Source: Lentzea flava (lineage in GTDB: Bacteria > Actinomycetota > Actinomycetes > Mycobacteriales > Pseudonocardiaceae). From it: a DNA stretch of 64,000 nt. Location of the stretch: contig NZ_BMRE01000001.1 of assembly GCF_014648475.1 (NCBI RefSeq), forward strand, positions 310,001 to 374,000. The letters run 5' to 3'. Under the pieces are notes generated by a model. The model saw nothing but the letters and a program-made list of their open reading frames with translations, did no database searches and was not told where the DNA came from. Both the position numbers and the translations under genes were made by a program. Positions 54,721 through 63,839 of the stretch are shown one piece after another. Position 1 is the first letter of the stretch, and each line of letters begins with the position of its first letter.

Positions 54721-55557
54721 TCAGCGGGCGAGTGCGGAGTGCTGACGGCTCTTGCGGGTCGCCGCCGCGCGGAAGTACTTCCCGGCCAGCCGGGTGACCG
54801 TCCGGGTCGGCAGCACGCGGTCGAACAGGAACGCCTGGACGGCGTTGACCCGGCCGTCGACGACTGCGGGGGCACGGCCTCGCAGTGCCCTCATGACGGT
54901 GTCCGCGACCTGCTCAGGTCTGCGCTTGCCGACACCGCGACCAGGATTCATCGGTGTCTCGACGGCGCCGGGGCTCACCGCCACCACGCGGACCCCGGTG
55001 CCCCAGGTCTCAAACCAGAGAGCGCGGGTGAAGGAGAGCACGAACGCCTTCGATGCCGCGTACGCGGCGTTGTAGGGCGCCGGTGCGTACGCGGCGGTGC
55101 TGGCGATGTTCACGATCGCGCCTCGGCCGCGGGCCACCATGCCGGGCAGGAAGTACGCGCTCACCTGTGCCACCGACGCGGCGTTCAGATCGATCAGCGC
55201 TCGCATCGTCTCCGGGTCGGCTTCGGCCACCGGCCCGACAGCGGCCACGGCGGCGTTGTTGACCAGGATCTCGACCTCGACACCCGCGTCCCTCACGAGC
55301 TCGGCCAGCCGGGCCGATGCGTCGGGCAGCGACAGGTCCAGGCGCACGACGAGTACGTCGATGCCGTGTTCGGCCCGCAGCCGTTGCGCCGCGACCTCCA
55401 GGCGTTCCGCGTCCCGCGCCACCAGGACCAGGTGCGTCCCCTGTGCGGCCAGCCGTTGCGCGATCGCGGCCCCGATGCCCGTGCCGGCCCCGGTGACCAG
55501 CGCGGTGCCCTGGCCGAGAGTGCGCTGCCCACGCGGTCTTGCTTTGTTCGCCGTCAT
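54721..55557 (-). CDS. SDR-family oxidoreductase
   Basis: 278 residues from ATG 55557 (a GTG three codons earlier is possible). NAD(P) motif VTGAGTGIGAAIAQRL, catalytic Ser in NIASTAAYAP, Y-x3-K in AAYAASKAF. After strand 2 it reads VARDAERLE, which suggests NADPH. The C-terminal extension (VNAVQAFLFDRVLPTRTVTR) is membrane-seeking, as in DHRS-like SDRs. Divergent from the MerR gene, with the palindrome at 55578-55593 between, so MerR very likely controls it. Confidence 0.87.
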   Translation of the reverse strand: MTANKARPRGQRTLGQGTALVTGAGTGIGAAIAQRLAAQGTHLVLVARDAERLEVAAQRLRAEHGIDVLVVRLDLSLPDASARLAELVRDAGVEVEILVNNAAVAAVGPVAEADPETMRALIDLNAASVAQVSAYFLPGMVARGRGAIVNIASTAAYAPAPYNAAYAASKAFVLSFTRALWFETWGTGVRVVAVSPGAVETPMNPGRGVGKRRPEQVADTVMRALRGRAPAVVDGRVNAVQAFLFDRVLPTRTVTRLAGKYFRAAATRKSRQHSALAR

Positions 55558-55577
55558 GACCGCCACGCTAAACTTTC

Positions 55578-55593
55578 ACATTGACGTCAATGT
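55578..55593. promoter_or_regulatory. MerR-type operator ACATTGACGTCAATGT
   Basis: A perfect 16-bp palindrome flanked by ACTT and AAGT, in the 70-bp gap between the divergent SDR and MerR genes. The form (long dyad with TTGAC) is typical of MerR-family promoters with a wide spacer. Confidence 0.7.
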
Positions 55594-55627
55594 CAAGTCC
55601 GTCGCGGCAGGGAGAAGAGGCAGCGGC

Positions 55628-56065
55628 ATGCGCATCGGAGAGCTCGCCAAGGCCACCGGGGTCAGCACGCGTTCGCTGCGGTACTACGAGGAGCAGGGCC
55701 TGTTGCGGGCTGAACGGCTCGCCAACGGCTACCGCCAATACGACGAGCGGGCGGTGCGCCAGGTCGCGTTCATCCAGGACCTCTACCAGGCCGGGCTTCC
55801 CTCCGAGGTCATCCGCGACATCATTCCGTGCACCGGGCAGAAGCCGCCCCAGGACGAGGGTGAGTGCGCCGCGCTCGTCGATCGCGTCCGGCAGGTTCGC
55901 GACCAGCTGGCCCACCAGGAGCGGCAGCTCGCCGAGCGACGCGAGATGCTCGAGCGCTATCTTTCCGGCGCCGCGGCCCCGGCCGGCTTCGCCGCTGCGT
56001 TACCGGCCACCAGCACCTGTTCCGACACGGCGCGCGCAACGGAAACCGGTGCGCGGCAGAGCTGA
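55628..56065 (+). CDS. MerR-family regulator
   Basis: 145 residues from ATG 55628. The N-terminal winged HTH reads RIGELAKATGVSTRSLRYYE, then NGYRQYDERAVRQV, followed by a long dimer helix (VDRVRQVRDQLAHQERQLAE). The C-terminus has two possible ligand cysteines (CTGQKPPQDEGEC) but no clear metal motif. Likely activator/repressor of the divergent SDR gene via the palindrome between them. Confidence 0.88.
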   Translation: MRIGELAKATGVSTRSLRYYEEQGLLRAERLANGYRQYDERAVRQVAFIQDLYQAGLPSEVIRDIIPCTGQKPPQDEGECAALVDRVRQVRDQLAHQERQLAERREMLERYLSGAAAPAGFAAALPATSTCSDTARATETGARQS

Positions 56066-56167
56066 AACGGCCTTTGGTTCCTCGTTCGATGGATCGCCCT
56101 GCTCGTCCGAGGCGTCTGTACCCTCCTTGACAGAAGCAAAGTCGTACTCATGACGAGGAGTCCCCCG

Positions 56168-56908
56168 GTGGACGCTGATGCCGCTTACGCACCGCCAGCC
56201 TCCTACCGGCCGGGGTACGAGCTGGTGGCGGAGCGGATCCTGCAGCTGATCGCGGAGCTGGAGCTGCGTCCCGGCGATCGCATGCCGACCGAGAACGAGC
56301 TCGCCGGGCGGATGGGGACCAGCCGGACCGTGGTGCGGGAGGCGGTGAAGATCCTTTCGGCGCTCGGCAGAGTGCGTGCGCACAAGGGGCGCGGGCTCTA
56401 CGTCGCCGACGACGACGGCATGCTGGGTTCGTCCCGGTGGGGTGGCTCCTTCATGCCCACCGACCTCGACCACGTCTACATGCTCTTCGAGTTCCGCCGG
56501 GTGCAGGAGACCGCGGCCGCCAGGATCGCGGCCACCCGCGCGACGCCCGCCGAGCTGCGCGCCATCGAGGTCGCCGCCGAGCTGTGCCGGGAAGGGCACG
56601 TCAGCGGGCAGGCGGCGTTGTTCGACCGCGGCGACGACGACTTCCACCTGGCCGTCGCGGCCGCCTCGCACAACCAGTTCCTCGTCGCTGCGGTGCGCGA
56701 GGCCCGCCGGTTGCAGCGGCAGTCCAACGTCATCGGGCTGAACGGCGCGGTCGGCAGTCACACCGCGGAGGCGGTCCAGGAGCACGCCGCGATCTACCGG
56801 GCCATCCGCGACGGGGACGAGGACGCCGCTGCCGCGGCCGCCGCCGTGCACGTGGACAGGACCCTCGAGGACTACCGGCGGGAGATCCAGCGCCGCGTGT
56901 TCGGGTGA
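56168..56908 (+). CDS. GntR-family regulator, FadR type
   Basis: 246 residues from GTG 56168, chosen because GAGGAG lies 6-11 bases upstream; ATG 56150 has no such site. Winged HTH at about 25-85 (MPTENELAGRMGTSRTVVRE, then GRGLYV). The FCD ligand domain (about 95-240) carries the Asp/His metal set: DDDFHLAVA and later HTAEAVQEHAAIYRAI. FadR-type GntR proteins sense carboxylates or sugars. It lies beside the end of the convergent Ebo/ABC operon and could control it, although it has no visible operator here. Confidence 0.87.
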   Translation: MDADAAYAPPASYRPGYELVAERILQLIAELELRPGDRMPTENELAGRMGTSRTVVREAVKILSALGRVRAHKGRGLYVADDDGMLGSSRWGGSFMPTDLDHVYMLFEFRRVQETAAARIAATRATPAELRAIEVAAELCREGHVSGQAALFDRGDDDFHLAVAAASHNQFLVAAVREARRLQRQSNVIGLNGAVGSHTAEAVQEHAAIYRAIRDGDEDAAAAAAAVHVDRTLEDYRREIQRRVFG

Positions 56909-56927
56909 CCGTCCACTCAGGACTGTC

Positions 56928-57182
56928 TCAACCCGGGCGGAGCCACTCCAGCTCGGCGGCGAGCACGCCGAGCTGGAACCGCGACTGAACGCCGAGGAGC
57001 GCTTGCAGGCGGGCGATGCGCCGGTGCAGGGTGCGCAGGCTGACGCCGAGTTCGCGGGCGATCGCGCGGTCGGTCGCGCCCGTTCGCATGAGCCTCAGCA
57101 GGCGCTGGGTCGCCGCCGTGGGTTCCTTGCCCACGACCACCGAGTAGTCGCAGTTCGGGTGTGCCATGGTGACTTCGGTCAT
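56928..57182 (-). CDS. Small stand-alone LuxR-type HTH protein
   Basis: 84 residues from ATG 57182, overlapping the stop of the EboF-like gene as ATGA. Residues about 25-75 (TQRLLRLMRTGATDRAIARE, LGVSLRTLHRRIARLQALLG) form a LuxR/sigma-4-like HTH, and the end is FQLGVLAAELEWL. No sensory domain is present. Coupled translation at the end of the Ebo-type operon suggests a dedicated regulator. Longer frames upstream are antisense text. Confidence 0.75.
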   Translation of the reverse strand: MTEVTMAHPNCDYSVVVGKEPTAATQRLLRLMRTGATDRAIARELGVSLRTLHRRIARLQALLGVQSRFQLGVLAAELEWLRPG

Positions 57183-58567
57183 CGGCTGAACTCCTCCGCG
57201 GGAATCCCCTGCAGTTCCAGCAGGAGTGTGCGGACGTCGGTCGCGCTGATCCGGCCGGTGCGCTCGACCGACCGCGGTGCCACCGGATCCGAGCACAACA
57301 GCACCGGCCCGTCCGCCGCCCGGTCGGGCAGCCTGCCGTGCGTGCCGCGCACGCACGAAGGGTCCAGCGGCACGACGTTCATCGTGTATCTCAGCCCGAG
57401 CTTCTTGCGGACGAGGTTCACCCCGGCCTTGGCCTTGACGAGCGGGTCGGCCGGGTCGAAGAACAGTTCCGCGGGGTCGTAGCCGGGTTTGCGGTGGATG
57501 TCCACACCACGGGCGAAGTCCGGTGCGCGGTGGTCATCGGTCCAGTAGTAGTAGGTGAACCACGCGTCCGGCTCGGCCACCGCCACCAGTTCACCGGACC
57601 GCTCGTGGTCCAGCCCGACGGACGCCTGCGCGTTCCGGTCGTACAGCACGTCGACGCCGGGAAGGTCCGCGAGGACCGCCCTCGTCCTCTGGACGTCGGC
57701 CGGGTCGGCGACGTACACGTGCGCGATCTGGTGGTCGGCCACCGCGAACGCCCGCGACGTCCACGGATCCAGGTACTCCATGCCCGCCTGTGTGTAGACC
57801 TCCAACAGGCCTGCCGCTCGCAACGCCCGGTTGATGTCGACCGGGCGGCGTGCGTCGGTGATGCCGTACTCCGACAACGCCACGACGGTCGCGTCCGACG
57901 CCTCTGCCAGCAGAGGCGCCAGCGCCAGGTCCACGTCTGCCGCCGCCTTGACCGCCTGCGGTGAAGACGGTCCGAACCGCTGCAGGTCGTAGTCCAGGTG
58001 TGGCACGTAGACCAGCAACAGGTCGGGCCGCTGCTCGGCGAGGACCTTCCGTGCGGCGCCGATGATCCACTCGCTCGACGCCAGTGCCGCTGTGGGCCCC
58101 CAGTACTGGAAGAGCGGGAACTCGCCCAGGGCTCCGGTGAGCTCGTCGTGCAGACCGGGCGGGCGGACGTAGCAGTCCGGCGACTTGCGCCCGTCCGCGT
58201 GATAGATCGGCCGCGGGGTCACGGTGATGTCGGTCGAGGCGCCCATCGCGTACCACCAGCAGATGTTGGCCGCGGTGTAGCCCGGATGGGCACGACGTGC
58301 GGTCTCCCAGAGCTTCTCCCCGCCGACGAGGCGGTTGTGCTGACGCCACAGGTGGATCTCGCCCAGGTCGCGGAAGTACCAGCCGTTGCCGACGATCCCG
58401 TGCTGGGCCGGGGTGAGGCCGGTGAGCAGCGTGGCCTGCGCGCTGCACGTCACGGCGGGCAGCACCGTGCCCAGTTCGGCCTGCCAGCCCAGCCGCGAGA
58501 GATTGGGCATGTGTGCCAGGAGCGCCGGGGTCATGCCGACGACGTTGAGGACCACCAACGGTTTCAC
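57179..58567 (-). CDS. eboF: EboF-like alkaline phosphatase-superfamily phosphodiesterase
   Basis: 462 residues from GTG 58567. This is a type I nucleotide pyrophosphatase/phosphodiesterase fold: the start VVLNVVGMTP, the Thr-nucleophile region VTCSAQATLLTGLTPAQHGI, LLVYVPHLDYDLQRFGP, VVALSEYGI and VDIHRKPGYDP give the two-metal ligands. The usual DG of the start strand is replaced by VG, which removes one metal ligand position. Ebo clusters (eboA-F) are implicated in handling or exporting cytosolic precursors; the substrate here is unknown. GTGA overlap with eboE. Confidence 0.75.
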   Translation of the reverse strand: MKPLVVLNVVGMTPALLAHMPNLSRLGWQAELGTVLPAVTCSAQATLLTGLTPAQHGIVGNGWYFRDLGEIHLWRQHNRLVGGEKLWETARRAHPGYTAANICWWYAMGASTDITVTPRPIYHADGRKSPDCYVRPPGLHDELTGALGEFPLFQYWGPTAALASSEWIIGAARKVLAEQRPDLLLVYVPHLDYDLQRFGPSSPQAVKAAADVDLALAPLLAEASDATVVALSEYGITDARRPVDINRALRAAGLLEVYTQAGMEYLDPWTSRAFAVADHQIAHVYVADPADVQRTRAVLADLPGVDVLYDRNAQASVGLDHERSGELVAVAEPDAWFTYYYWTDDHRAPDFARGVDIHRKPGYDPAELFFDPADPLVKAKAGVNLVRKKLGLRYTMNVVPLDPSCVRGTHGRLPDRAADGPVLLCSDPVAPRSVERTGRISATDVRTLLLELQGIPAEEFSR

Positions 58568-59643
58568 ACCGCCACCCCCGTCCGCAGGTGCTGCGCCGCC
58601 CAGCGCAGTTCCGCCGCGATGCCGTCGGCGAGGTCGCCCGCACCGGGCAGCACGGTCCAGGTGTAGGTCTCCACTTCGACGTGGGTGCCGGGGTCCACCG
58701 CCGCCACCGCGGCAACGAGCACGTCGGTGGTCGACGTGAGCGGTGCGGGCGGAACGGCGTGCAGCGGCACGTGGAAGTGCACCCGCCACGGGTGCTCGGC
58801 GGGCAGGGTCTCCAACGCCTCCGGCAGGTCGTCCGCCGCCAGCACACCGCCGGGGGTGTTCTCCCGGACCTGGTGCAGGTAGCGGGGTTCGCTGTACCCG
58901 GCGATCGCCCTCCTGCCCGCCGCGGTGCCGGGTTCCGCCACCTCCAGTGCCGCCGACGCCTGCACCTTGACCACGTCCAGCCCCGCCGCGCGGATCGACG
59001 CGACCGTCTCGGCCGGATCGGCGAACGACACCGCGAGGTGACAGGTGTCCAGGCAGATCCCGATGTACTCGGGATCGACCCGGCCGGCCAGCCACCCAAC
59101 CGTGTCGGCGACGGTGTCCAGCACACAGCCCGGCTCCGGCTCGACGGCCAGTCTGATCGGCCTGCCGTGCCGGCGCAGGGACGGGGTGAGCTCGGCGAGA
59201 GCGTCCGCGGCCCGGTCGTCGTCGCGGCCCGTCCACGGCTCCCGCCAGGCCAGCGGCAGGGTCGAGATGCTGCCGTAGGACGCGGAATCGGGCAGCAGGT
59301 CGGCCAGCACGTTCGCACAGTCCACTGTGTACTGAAGGCGGCGCGGGTCGGTCCACGTCGGGAAGTACACCGCGTGCTTGACCACCTCGTCGTGGAAGTC
59401 GCCGTACGGGAACGCGTTGAGCGTCGAGACCGTCAGCCCTCTGCTCGCGAGCTCGGCGCGGAAGTGCTGCCGTGCGGTGCCGTCCTCCGCGAGTCCTCGT
59501 GCGACGGGCGCGGGGAGCCACAGCCCCAACGGGAGCGTGTCCGCCTCCAGCGCCTCGCGCACCCGGACCGCGTACCGGTCGAGCTGGGCGAGGATGCCCG
59601 CGAGGTCGGGCGCCGGGTGGACGTTGGTGCAGTAGGCGATCAC
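58564..59643 (-). CDS. eboE: EboE-like metabolite traffic protein (TIM barrel)
   Basis: 359 residues from GTG 59643. The start YCTNVHPAPDLAGILAQLDR and the motifs GLTVSTLNAFPYGDFHDEVV, LAVEPEPGCVLDT, YIGICLDTCHLAVSF and FHVPLHAVPP are those of the EboE branch of xylose-isomerase-like TIM barrels, with E, D and H residues for metal binding. Coupled to the genes on both sides by four-base overlaps. Confidence 0.82.
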   Translation of the reverse strand: MIAYCTNVHPAPDLAGILAQLDRYAVRVREALEADTLPLGLWLPAPVARGLAEDGTARQHFRAELASRGLTVSTLNAFPYGDFHDEVVKHAVYFPTWTDPRRLQYTVDCANVLADLLPDSASYGSISTLPLAWREPWTGRDDDRAADALAELTPSLRRHGRPIRLAVEPEPGCVLDTVADTVGWLAGRVDPEYIGICLDTCHLAVSFADPAETVASIRAAGLDVVKVQASAALEVAEPGTAAGRRAIAGYSEPRYLHQVRENTPGGVLAADDLPEALETLPAEHPWRVHFHVPLHAVPPAPLTSTTDVLVAAVAAVDPGTHVEVETYTWTVLPGAGDLADGIAAELRWAAQHLRTGVAV

Positions 59644-60494
59644 CGTTCACCCCGCAGCACCGAGCTGCCGGTGGCCGCGTCGACCGCACCCGCCGCCACC
59701 GGTTCGAGCTCCAGCCTGCCGCTCTGGCCGTAGAACTCCACCGGGTTGCGCCACAGCACCGTGTCCACATCGGACTCGCCGAACCCGGCGTCCAGCATCG
59801 CCAGCCCGGTCTTGCGGGTCTTCAGCGGATCGGACCGGCCCCAGTCGGCGGCGGAGTTGACCAGCATCCGCTCGGTGCCGTACTCGGCGAGCAGCGCCAC
59901 CATCCGCGTCTCGTCCATCTTGGTGTCCGGGTAGACGGAGAAGCCCATCCAGCACCCCGCGTCCGCCACCATCTTCACGGTGGTCTCGTTGAGGTGGTCG
60001 ACCAGGACGCGGTGCGGCGCCAGGCCCGACTCGCGGACCACGTCCAGCGTCCGCTTCGTGCCCTCCTGCTTGTCCCGGTGCGGTGTGTGCACGAGGACCG
60101 GCAGGTCGTGCCGCAACGCCAGTTCGAGCTGGCGCGCGAACGCGTCGTCCTCCTCCGGCGTCATCGAGTCGTACCCGACCTCGCCGACCGCGACCACGCC
60201 GTCCTTGACCAGGTAGCGCGGCAGCACGTCCAGCACCTCGCTGCACCGCGGATCGTTGGCCTCCTTGGGGTTCAGGGCGAGCGCGCAGTGGTGTGCGATC
60301 CCGAACTGGGCGGCGCGGAACCGCTCCCACCCGAGCAGGCTGTCGAAGTAGTCGACGAACGACCCGACGTTCGTCCGCGGCTGCCCGAGCCAGAACGCGG
60401 GCTCGACCAGCGCTCGCACGCCCGCGTCGCGCATGGCCTCGTAGTCGTCGGTGGTGCGGGACGTCATGTGGATGTGCGGGTCGAAGATGCGCAT
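59640..60494 (-). CDS. eboB: EboB-like TatD-family hydrolase
   Basis: 284 residues from ATG 60494 (GTG one codon earlier also possible). Metal-dependent hydrolase motifs: FDPHIHMTSRTTDDY at the start, VAVGEVGYD (Glu), LVHTPHRDKQEGT (His), VLVDHLNETT (His), and SAADWGRSDPL (Asp). It matches the EboB branch of TatD/PHP-like amidohydrolases. Starts at the stop of the EboA fusion gene. Confidence 0.83.
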   Translation of the reverse strand: MRIFDPHIHMTSRTTDDYEAMRDAGVRALVEPAFWLGQPRTNVGSFVDYFDSLLGWERFRAAQFGIAHHCALALNPKEANDPRCSEVLDVLPRYLVKDGVVAVGEVGYDSMTPEEDDAFARQLELALRHDLPVLVHTPHRDKQEGTKRTLDVVRESGLAPHRVLVDHLNETTVKMVADAGCWMGFSVYPDTKMDETRMVALLAEYGTERMLVNSAADWGRSDPLKTRKTGLAMLDAGFGESDVDTVLWRNPVEFYGQSGRLELEPVAAGAVDAATGSSVLRGER

Positions 60495-61822
60495 CACGAA
60501 GCCTTTCCGAGCAGGGCGAGAGCGTCGGCGGGCACCGGACGGCCGGCCGCGCGGCGTTCGTCGGCGAACGCGGCCACCATGCGCAGCAGCTCCGCGTCCG
60601 AGTGCCGGTCGAGACCGTCGACCGCGGTCAGCGGAATGCCCATGAACAGGCACTTGAGCACGCCGTGCCGCCACGCGTGCCTGCCGAGGTGCCGGGTGGC
60701 GAACGGGCCGAGTGCCGCCGCGACCAGGTCGGTCTCGTTGCTGCGCAAGGCGTCCTCGACCAACGCGACCCCGGCGGCCGGAGCCCGGTCGCCCACCTCG
60801 GCGAGCCCGCACAGGACACCTCGCCGTTCCGCGGAGGTGCCGTACCGGTAGAGCCTCGTGAGACCGTCGGCCGGATCGTCGGCCACGTCGGCGAACGCGG
60901 TGAGCAGGCGGACCCGTGCGGCGTCCTGGCCGGCTCCCACCGCCCGTCCCGCCGCGGGGAAGAGGGTGTCGATCGCGGCGGGATCGGCGCGGACCGCCCG
61001 TTCCGCGTCGGCCAGCCACTGCGCCGCGCGCAGCGCTCGCAGTGCCCGCGCCGCCACGTCCGGCGCGGCGTGGCTGTGCCGGGGCAGCTCCACCGCGGCG
61101 ACGCCGGTGTAGCCGATGCCGGTCAGCGCGGCGAGCGTGGCGGGCAGGTCCAGCTGTCCCTCACCGAACTCCAGGTGCTCGTGCACGCCCGGCAGCATGT
61201 CGTCGAGCTGCACGTTGACGAGCAGCTCGCCCGCCTGCCTGATGCACGCCGCCGCGTCCTGCGGCTCGACCGCAACGCAGTGCCCGACGTCGAGGGTGAT
61301 CCGCAACAGGTCCGGGTTCCCGAGCTCGGTCCGCAGCCGCAGGGCCTGGTCCAGCCGTTCCACGACCATGCCCGGCTCCGGCTCCAGTCCTAGCGGGACG
61401 GACGGCCCGGTCTCCAGCACCGCGGCGACGCCCGACTTCAGGTGGTCCCAGGCATCTGGCGACCCCACGCCTGACCAGAACGACACGCAGTCCGCACCGA
61501 GGTCCGCCGCGATCTGCTTGGCGCGCACCAGGAAATCGACCCGCACCTCCTGGTCCTCGCTGACCAGCGTCGGGTGGTGCTTGCGGCGCGGGTCGAGCAG
61601 GTACCGCGCGCCGGTCTCGACCACGACGCGCAATCCCAGTTCCTGAAGGCGCGTCGCGACCTGCTCGGTCTGTTTGCCGACGTCGTCGGCGAACGGGTCC
61701 AGGTGGTGGTGATCGAGGGTGAGCGCGACCGCCGTGTAGCCGAGATCGGCGATCACGGCCAGCGCGTCGTCGAGCCGGTGGTTGGCGAACCCGTTGGTGC
61801 CGTAGCCGAGGTGGAACGTCAT
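60494..61822 (-). CDS. eboA: Sugar-phosphate isomerase-like TIM barrel fused to EboA
   Basis: 442 residues from ATG 61822. Residues 1-265 are an AP-endonuclease-2/xylose-isomerase-like barrel (GYGTNGFANHRLDDALAVIA; LGLEPEPGMV; LRITLDVGHCVAVEP; VELPRHSHAAPD). Residues about 270-442 are a helical EboA-type domain (FPAAGRAVGAGQDAARVRLL; WRHGVLKCLFMGIPLTAVDG). Such fusion joins two usually separate Ebo functions. ATGA overlap with eboC. Confidence 0.8.
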   Translation of the reverse strand: MTFHLGYGTNGFANHRLDDALAVIADLGYTAVALTLDHHHLDPFADDVGKQTEQVATRLQELGLRVVVETGARYLLDPRRKHHPTLVSEDQEVRVDFLVRAKQIAADLGADCVSFWSGVGSPDAWDHLKSGVAAVLETGPSVPLGLEPEPGMVVERLDQALRLRTELGNPDLLRITLDVGHCVAVEPQDAAACIRQAGELLVNVQLDDMLPGVHEHLEFGEGQLDLPATLAALTGIGYTGVAAVELPRHSHAAPDVAARALRALRAAQWLADAERAVRADPAAIDTLFPAAGRAVGAGQDAARVRLLTAFADVADDPADGLTRLYRYGTSAERRGVLCGLAEVGDRAPAAGVALVEDALRSNETDLVAAALGPFATRHLGRHAWRHGVLKCLFMGIPLTAVDGLDRHSDAELLRMVAAFADERRAAGRPVPADALALLGKAS

Positions 61823-62601
61823 GTGGGACTCACCTTCCTGCTCAGCGCCTGGGCGAGCGGCAGCACCAGCGGCAGCGCGGCGCCGTGCTCGGCCAGCGCG
61901 GACTGGAGCAGCACCATGCCGTGGATGCCTTCCTTCGTGGCGGCGCGGACCGACTCGGCGGACGGCTGCCGGACCACCCGCCACTGGGCCCGTCCCACCG
62001 TCACCGCGTAGCTCAGCGCCGCCGCGATCCCGGTGACCCGCCGGGTGGAGACGCCGGCCGCCACCGCCGTCAGCACCGTGCCCGACAGCACCGCTTTGGC
62101 CGTGCGAGGGGACGTGCCGTGCACCTCACCCCGCGACAGCACGGTCAGCCCCAGGGTGTGCGCGGCCATCAGCCCGGCGGGCAGCACGGCCCGCCCACCC
62201 AGCAGGACGTCGAGCGCCCGGCACGCGGCCATCGCGAACGGTCCGGCGGGCGTGGCCTTCAGCACGGTGTCGTAGGCCCACACCGCCGCGGCGAGCGGCA
62301 GTGCGTTGCGACCGGCCGCCGCGGCGAGGCCGACGCCGAGGGCGGTGAGCCCGGCCGCGGTGGCCAGGGCCGCGTCCGGGCTGATCCGGCCGGACGGGAT
62401 CGGCCGTTCCGGCCGTTCGACCGCGTCCAGGTCGCGGTCGGCCCAGTCGTTGAGCGCCATTCCCGCCCAGTACAGCGACACGGACGCCAGCGGAAGCAAC
62501 AAACCCTTGCCCCGCAACGGTTTCCCCGCGCCGACCAGCGTGTCCCCCAGCACCGTGAGCGCCGCGGGTGCCCGAACGAGGTCCACGTACGCCTTCATCA
62601 T
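61819..62601 (-). CDS. eboC: EboC-like UbiA-family prenyltransferase
   Basis: 260 residues from ATG 62601. An integral membrane protein with the aspartate motif NDWADRDLDAVERPERPIPSG-type text (about 51-70) of the UbiA superfamily and seven or more helices. The second Asp-rich motif is weak (WAYDTVLKATPAGP). UbiA members move prenyl groups to acceptors; the acceptor in Ebo clusters is unknown. It lies six bases after the lipoprotein gene. Confidence 0.82.
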   Translation of the reverse strand: MMKAYVDLVRAPAALTVLGDTLVGAGKPLRGKGLLLPLASVSLYWAGMALNDWADRDLDAVERPERPIPSGRISPDAALATAAGLTALGVGLAAAAGRNALPLAAAVWAYDTVLKATPAGPFAMAACRALDVLLGGRAVLPAGLMAAHTLGLTVLSRGEVHGTSPRTAKAVLSGTVLTAVAAGVSTRRVTGIAAALSYAVTVGRAQWRVVRQPSAESVRAATKEGIHGMVLLQSALAEHGAALPLVLPLAQALSRKVSPT

Positions 62602-62607
62602 CCCGGG

Positions 62608-63798
62608 CTACTTCCAGGACGCCGGGTAACCGGGCATGCCCTCGCAACCGCACATGGCGTAGTGCAGCGGTGGCATGTCCTGCTTGATGAAGTCCTTCAG
62701 GGTGTCCTGGGTGACCTTCGGCTGCGGCAGCACCCATTCGCGCGGCACCTGCTTGCCGCCGAGGACGCGCAGGGCGGCGATGATCGGGGTGCGCCACTGG
62801 TAGGTCGGATAGGTCGGGGCGACCGCGGTCATCTTCTCGTCGGCCCACATCCGCAGGAAGTCCTGCTGGTCCTCCCCCACGAACGGCGGAATCGCCGCGC
62901 CCGCGTCCTGGAACGCCTCCACGGCCGCGACCGCGGTGGCGCCCGCGTCCATCCAGACGCCGTCGATCTTGCCTTCGCGCTGGATGTACTCGTTGACGAT
63001 GCTCTTGGTCTTGGCCGCGTCCCCGTTGGTGAACTCGACGCCGACGACCTTCACCTGGCTGCCGGAGAAGATCTGGTCGGCGGCCGCCCAGCGCTGTTCC
63101 AGGACGTCCACTCCCGGCAGGATGCGCAGCGCGAGGACCTTGCCGCCCGGCTTCACCTTGTCCTTGAGGAACTCCGCGCCGTCCGCGCCGAACGCGAACC
63201 CGCCGATCGGGTGGATGAACGTCACCGGGCAGCTGGTCTTGACGCCGCGGTCGAAGACGATCACGGGCACGCCCGTCGCGCAGGCGGCCTCGACGGCCGG
63301 GGTGAGCGTGGCGGTCGTGTTCGGTGAGACGATCAGCACGCTGCAGCCCTGGGAGGCGAGCGACTGGATGTCGCTGATCTGCTTGTCGTCCTTGGCCTCC
63401 GCGTCCAGCACGGTGAACTTGGTGATCTCCGGGTGCAGCTTCACCTCCTCCTTCATGGTCTTGAACCCGACCTGCCGCCACGGGTTGTCCACCGAGGCGT
63501 TGGAGAAGCAGAGGTGGTAGCCGCCGCCAGCGGGCTTGGCGTACTTGGCCGTGTCGACCAGTTGCGGTTCGAGCGCCTGCTCCCAGGGCTTCGCGGCACC
63601 GTCCTGCGAGTCCAGCCCGACCGCCTTCGCGGTGCGGAACCGCAGCTGGCGCTCGAACTCGGTCTGGTCGAAGAACTCCGACTTCGCCTTCGCGGACTCC
63701 GACGTGCCGCCGGGGGCCTGGGCGGCGGGAAGGTCGCTGGAACAGCCGGCCAGTGTGAGAGCGCCCGCCAAGGCCGCGGCGGACCATTTCCTGTTCAT
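62608..63798 (-). CDS. ABC transporter sugar-binding lipoprotein
   Basis: 396 residues from ATG 63798. The signal peptide ends in the lipobox LAGC (Cys at 19). The mature chain is a periplasmic-binding-protein-type (RbsB-like) fold: HLCFSNASVDNPWRQVGF, LIVSPNTTATLTPAVEAA, VPVIVFDRGV, GVWMDAGATAVAAVEAF. With the RbsC-type permease next to it, this is a carbohydrate-type importer placed at the head of the Ebo genes; sugar, inositol or related polyol are candidates. Confidence 0.88.
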   Translation of the reverse strand: MNRKWSAAALAGALTLAGCSSDLPAAQAPGGTSESAKAKSEFFDQTEFERQLRFRTAKAVGLDSQDGAAKPWEQALEPQLVDTAKYAKPAGGGYHLCFSNASVDNPWRQVGFKTMKEEVKLHPEITKFTVLDAEAKDDKQISDIQSLASQGCSVLIVSPNTTATLTPAVEAACATGVPVIVFDRGVKTSCPVTFIHPIGGFAFGADGAEFLKDKVKPGGKVLALRILPGVDVLEQRWAAADQIFSGSQVKVVGVEFTNGDAAKTKSIVNEYIQREGKIDGVWMDAGATAVAAVEAFQDAGAAIPPFVGEDQQDFLRMWADEKMTAVAPTYPTYQWRTPIIAALRVLGGKQVPREWVLPQPKVTQDTLKDFIKQDMPPLHYAMCGCEGMPGYPASWK

Positions 63799-63839
63799 GA
63801 GCTGCTCCTCGGCTTCGTCGACGGGGTACAGGCGGGTTT

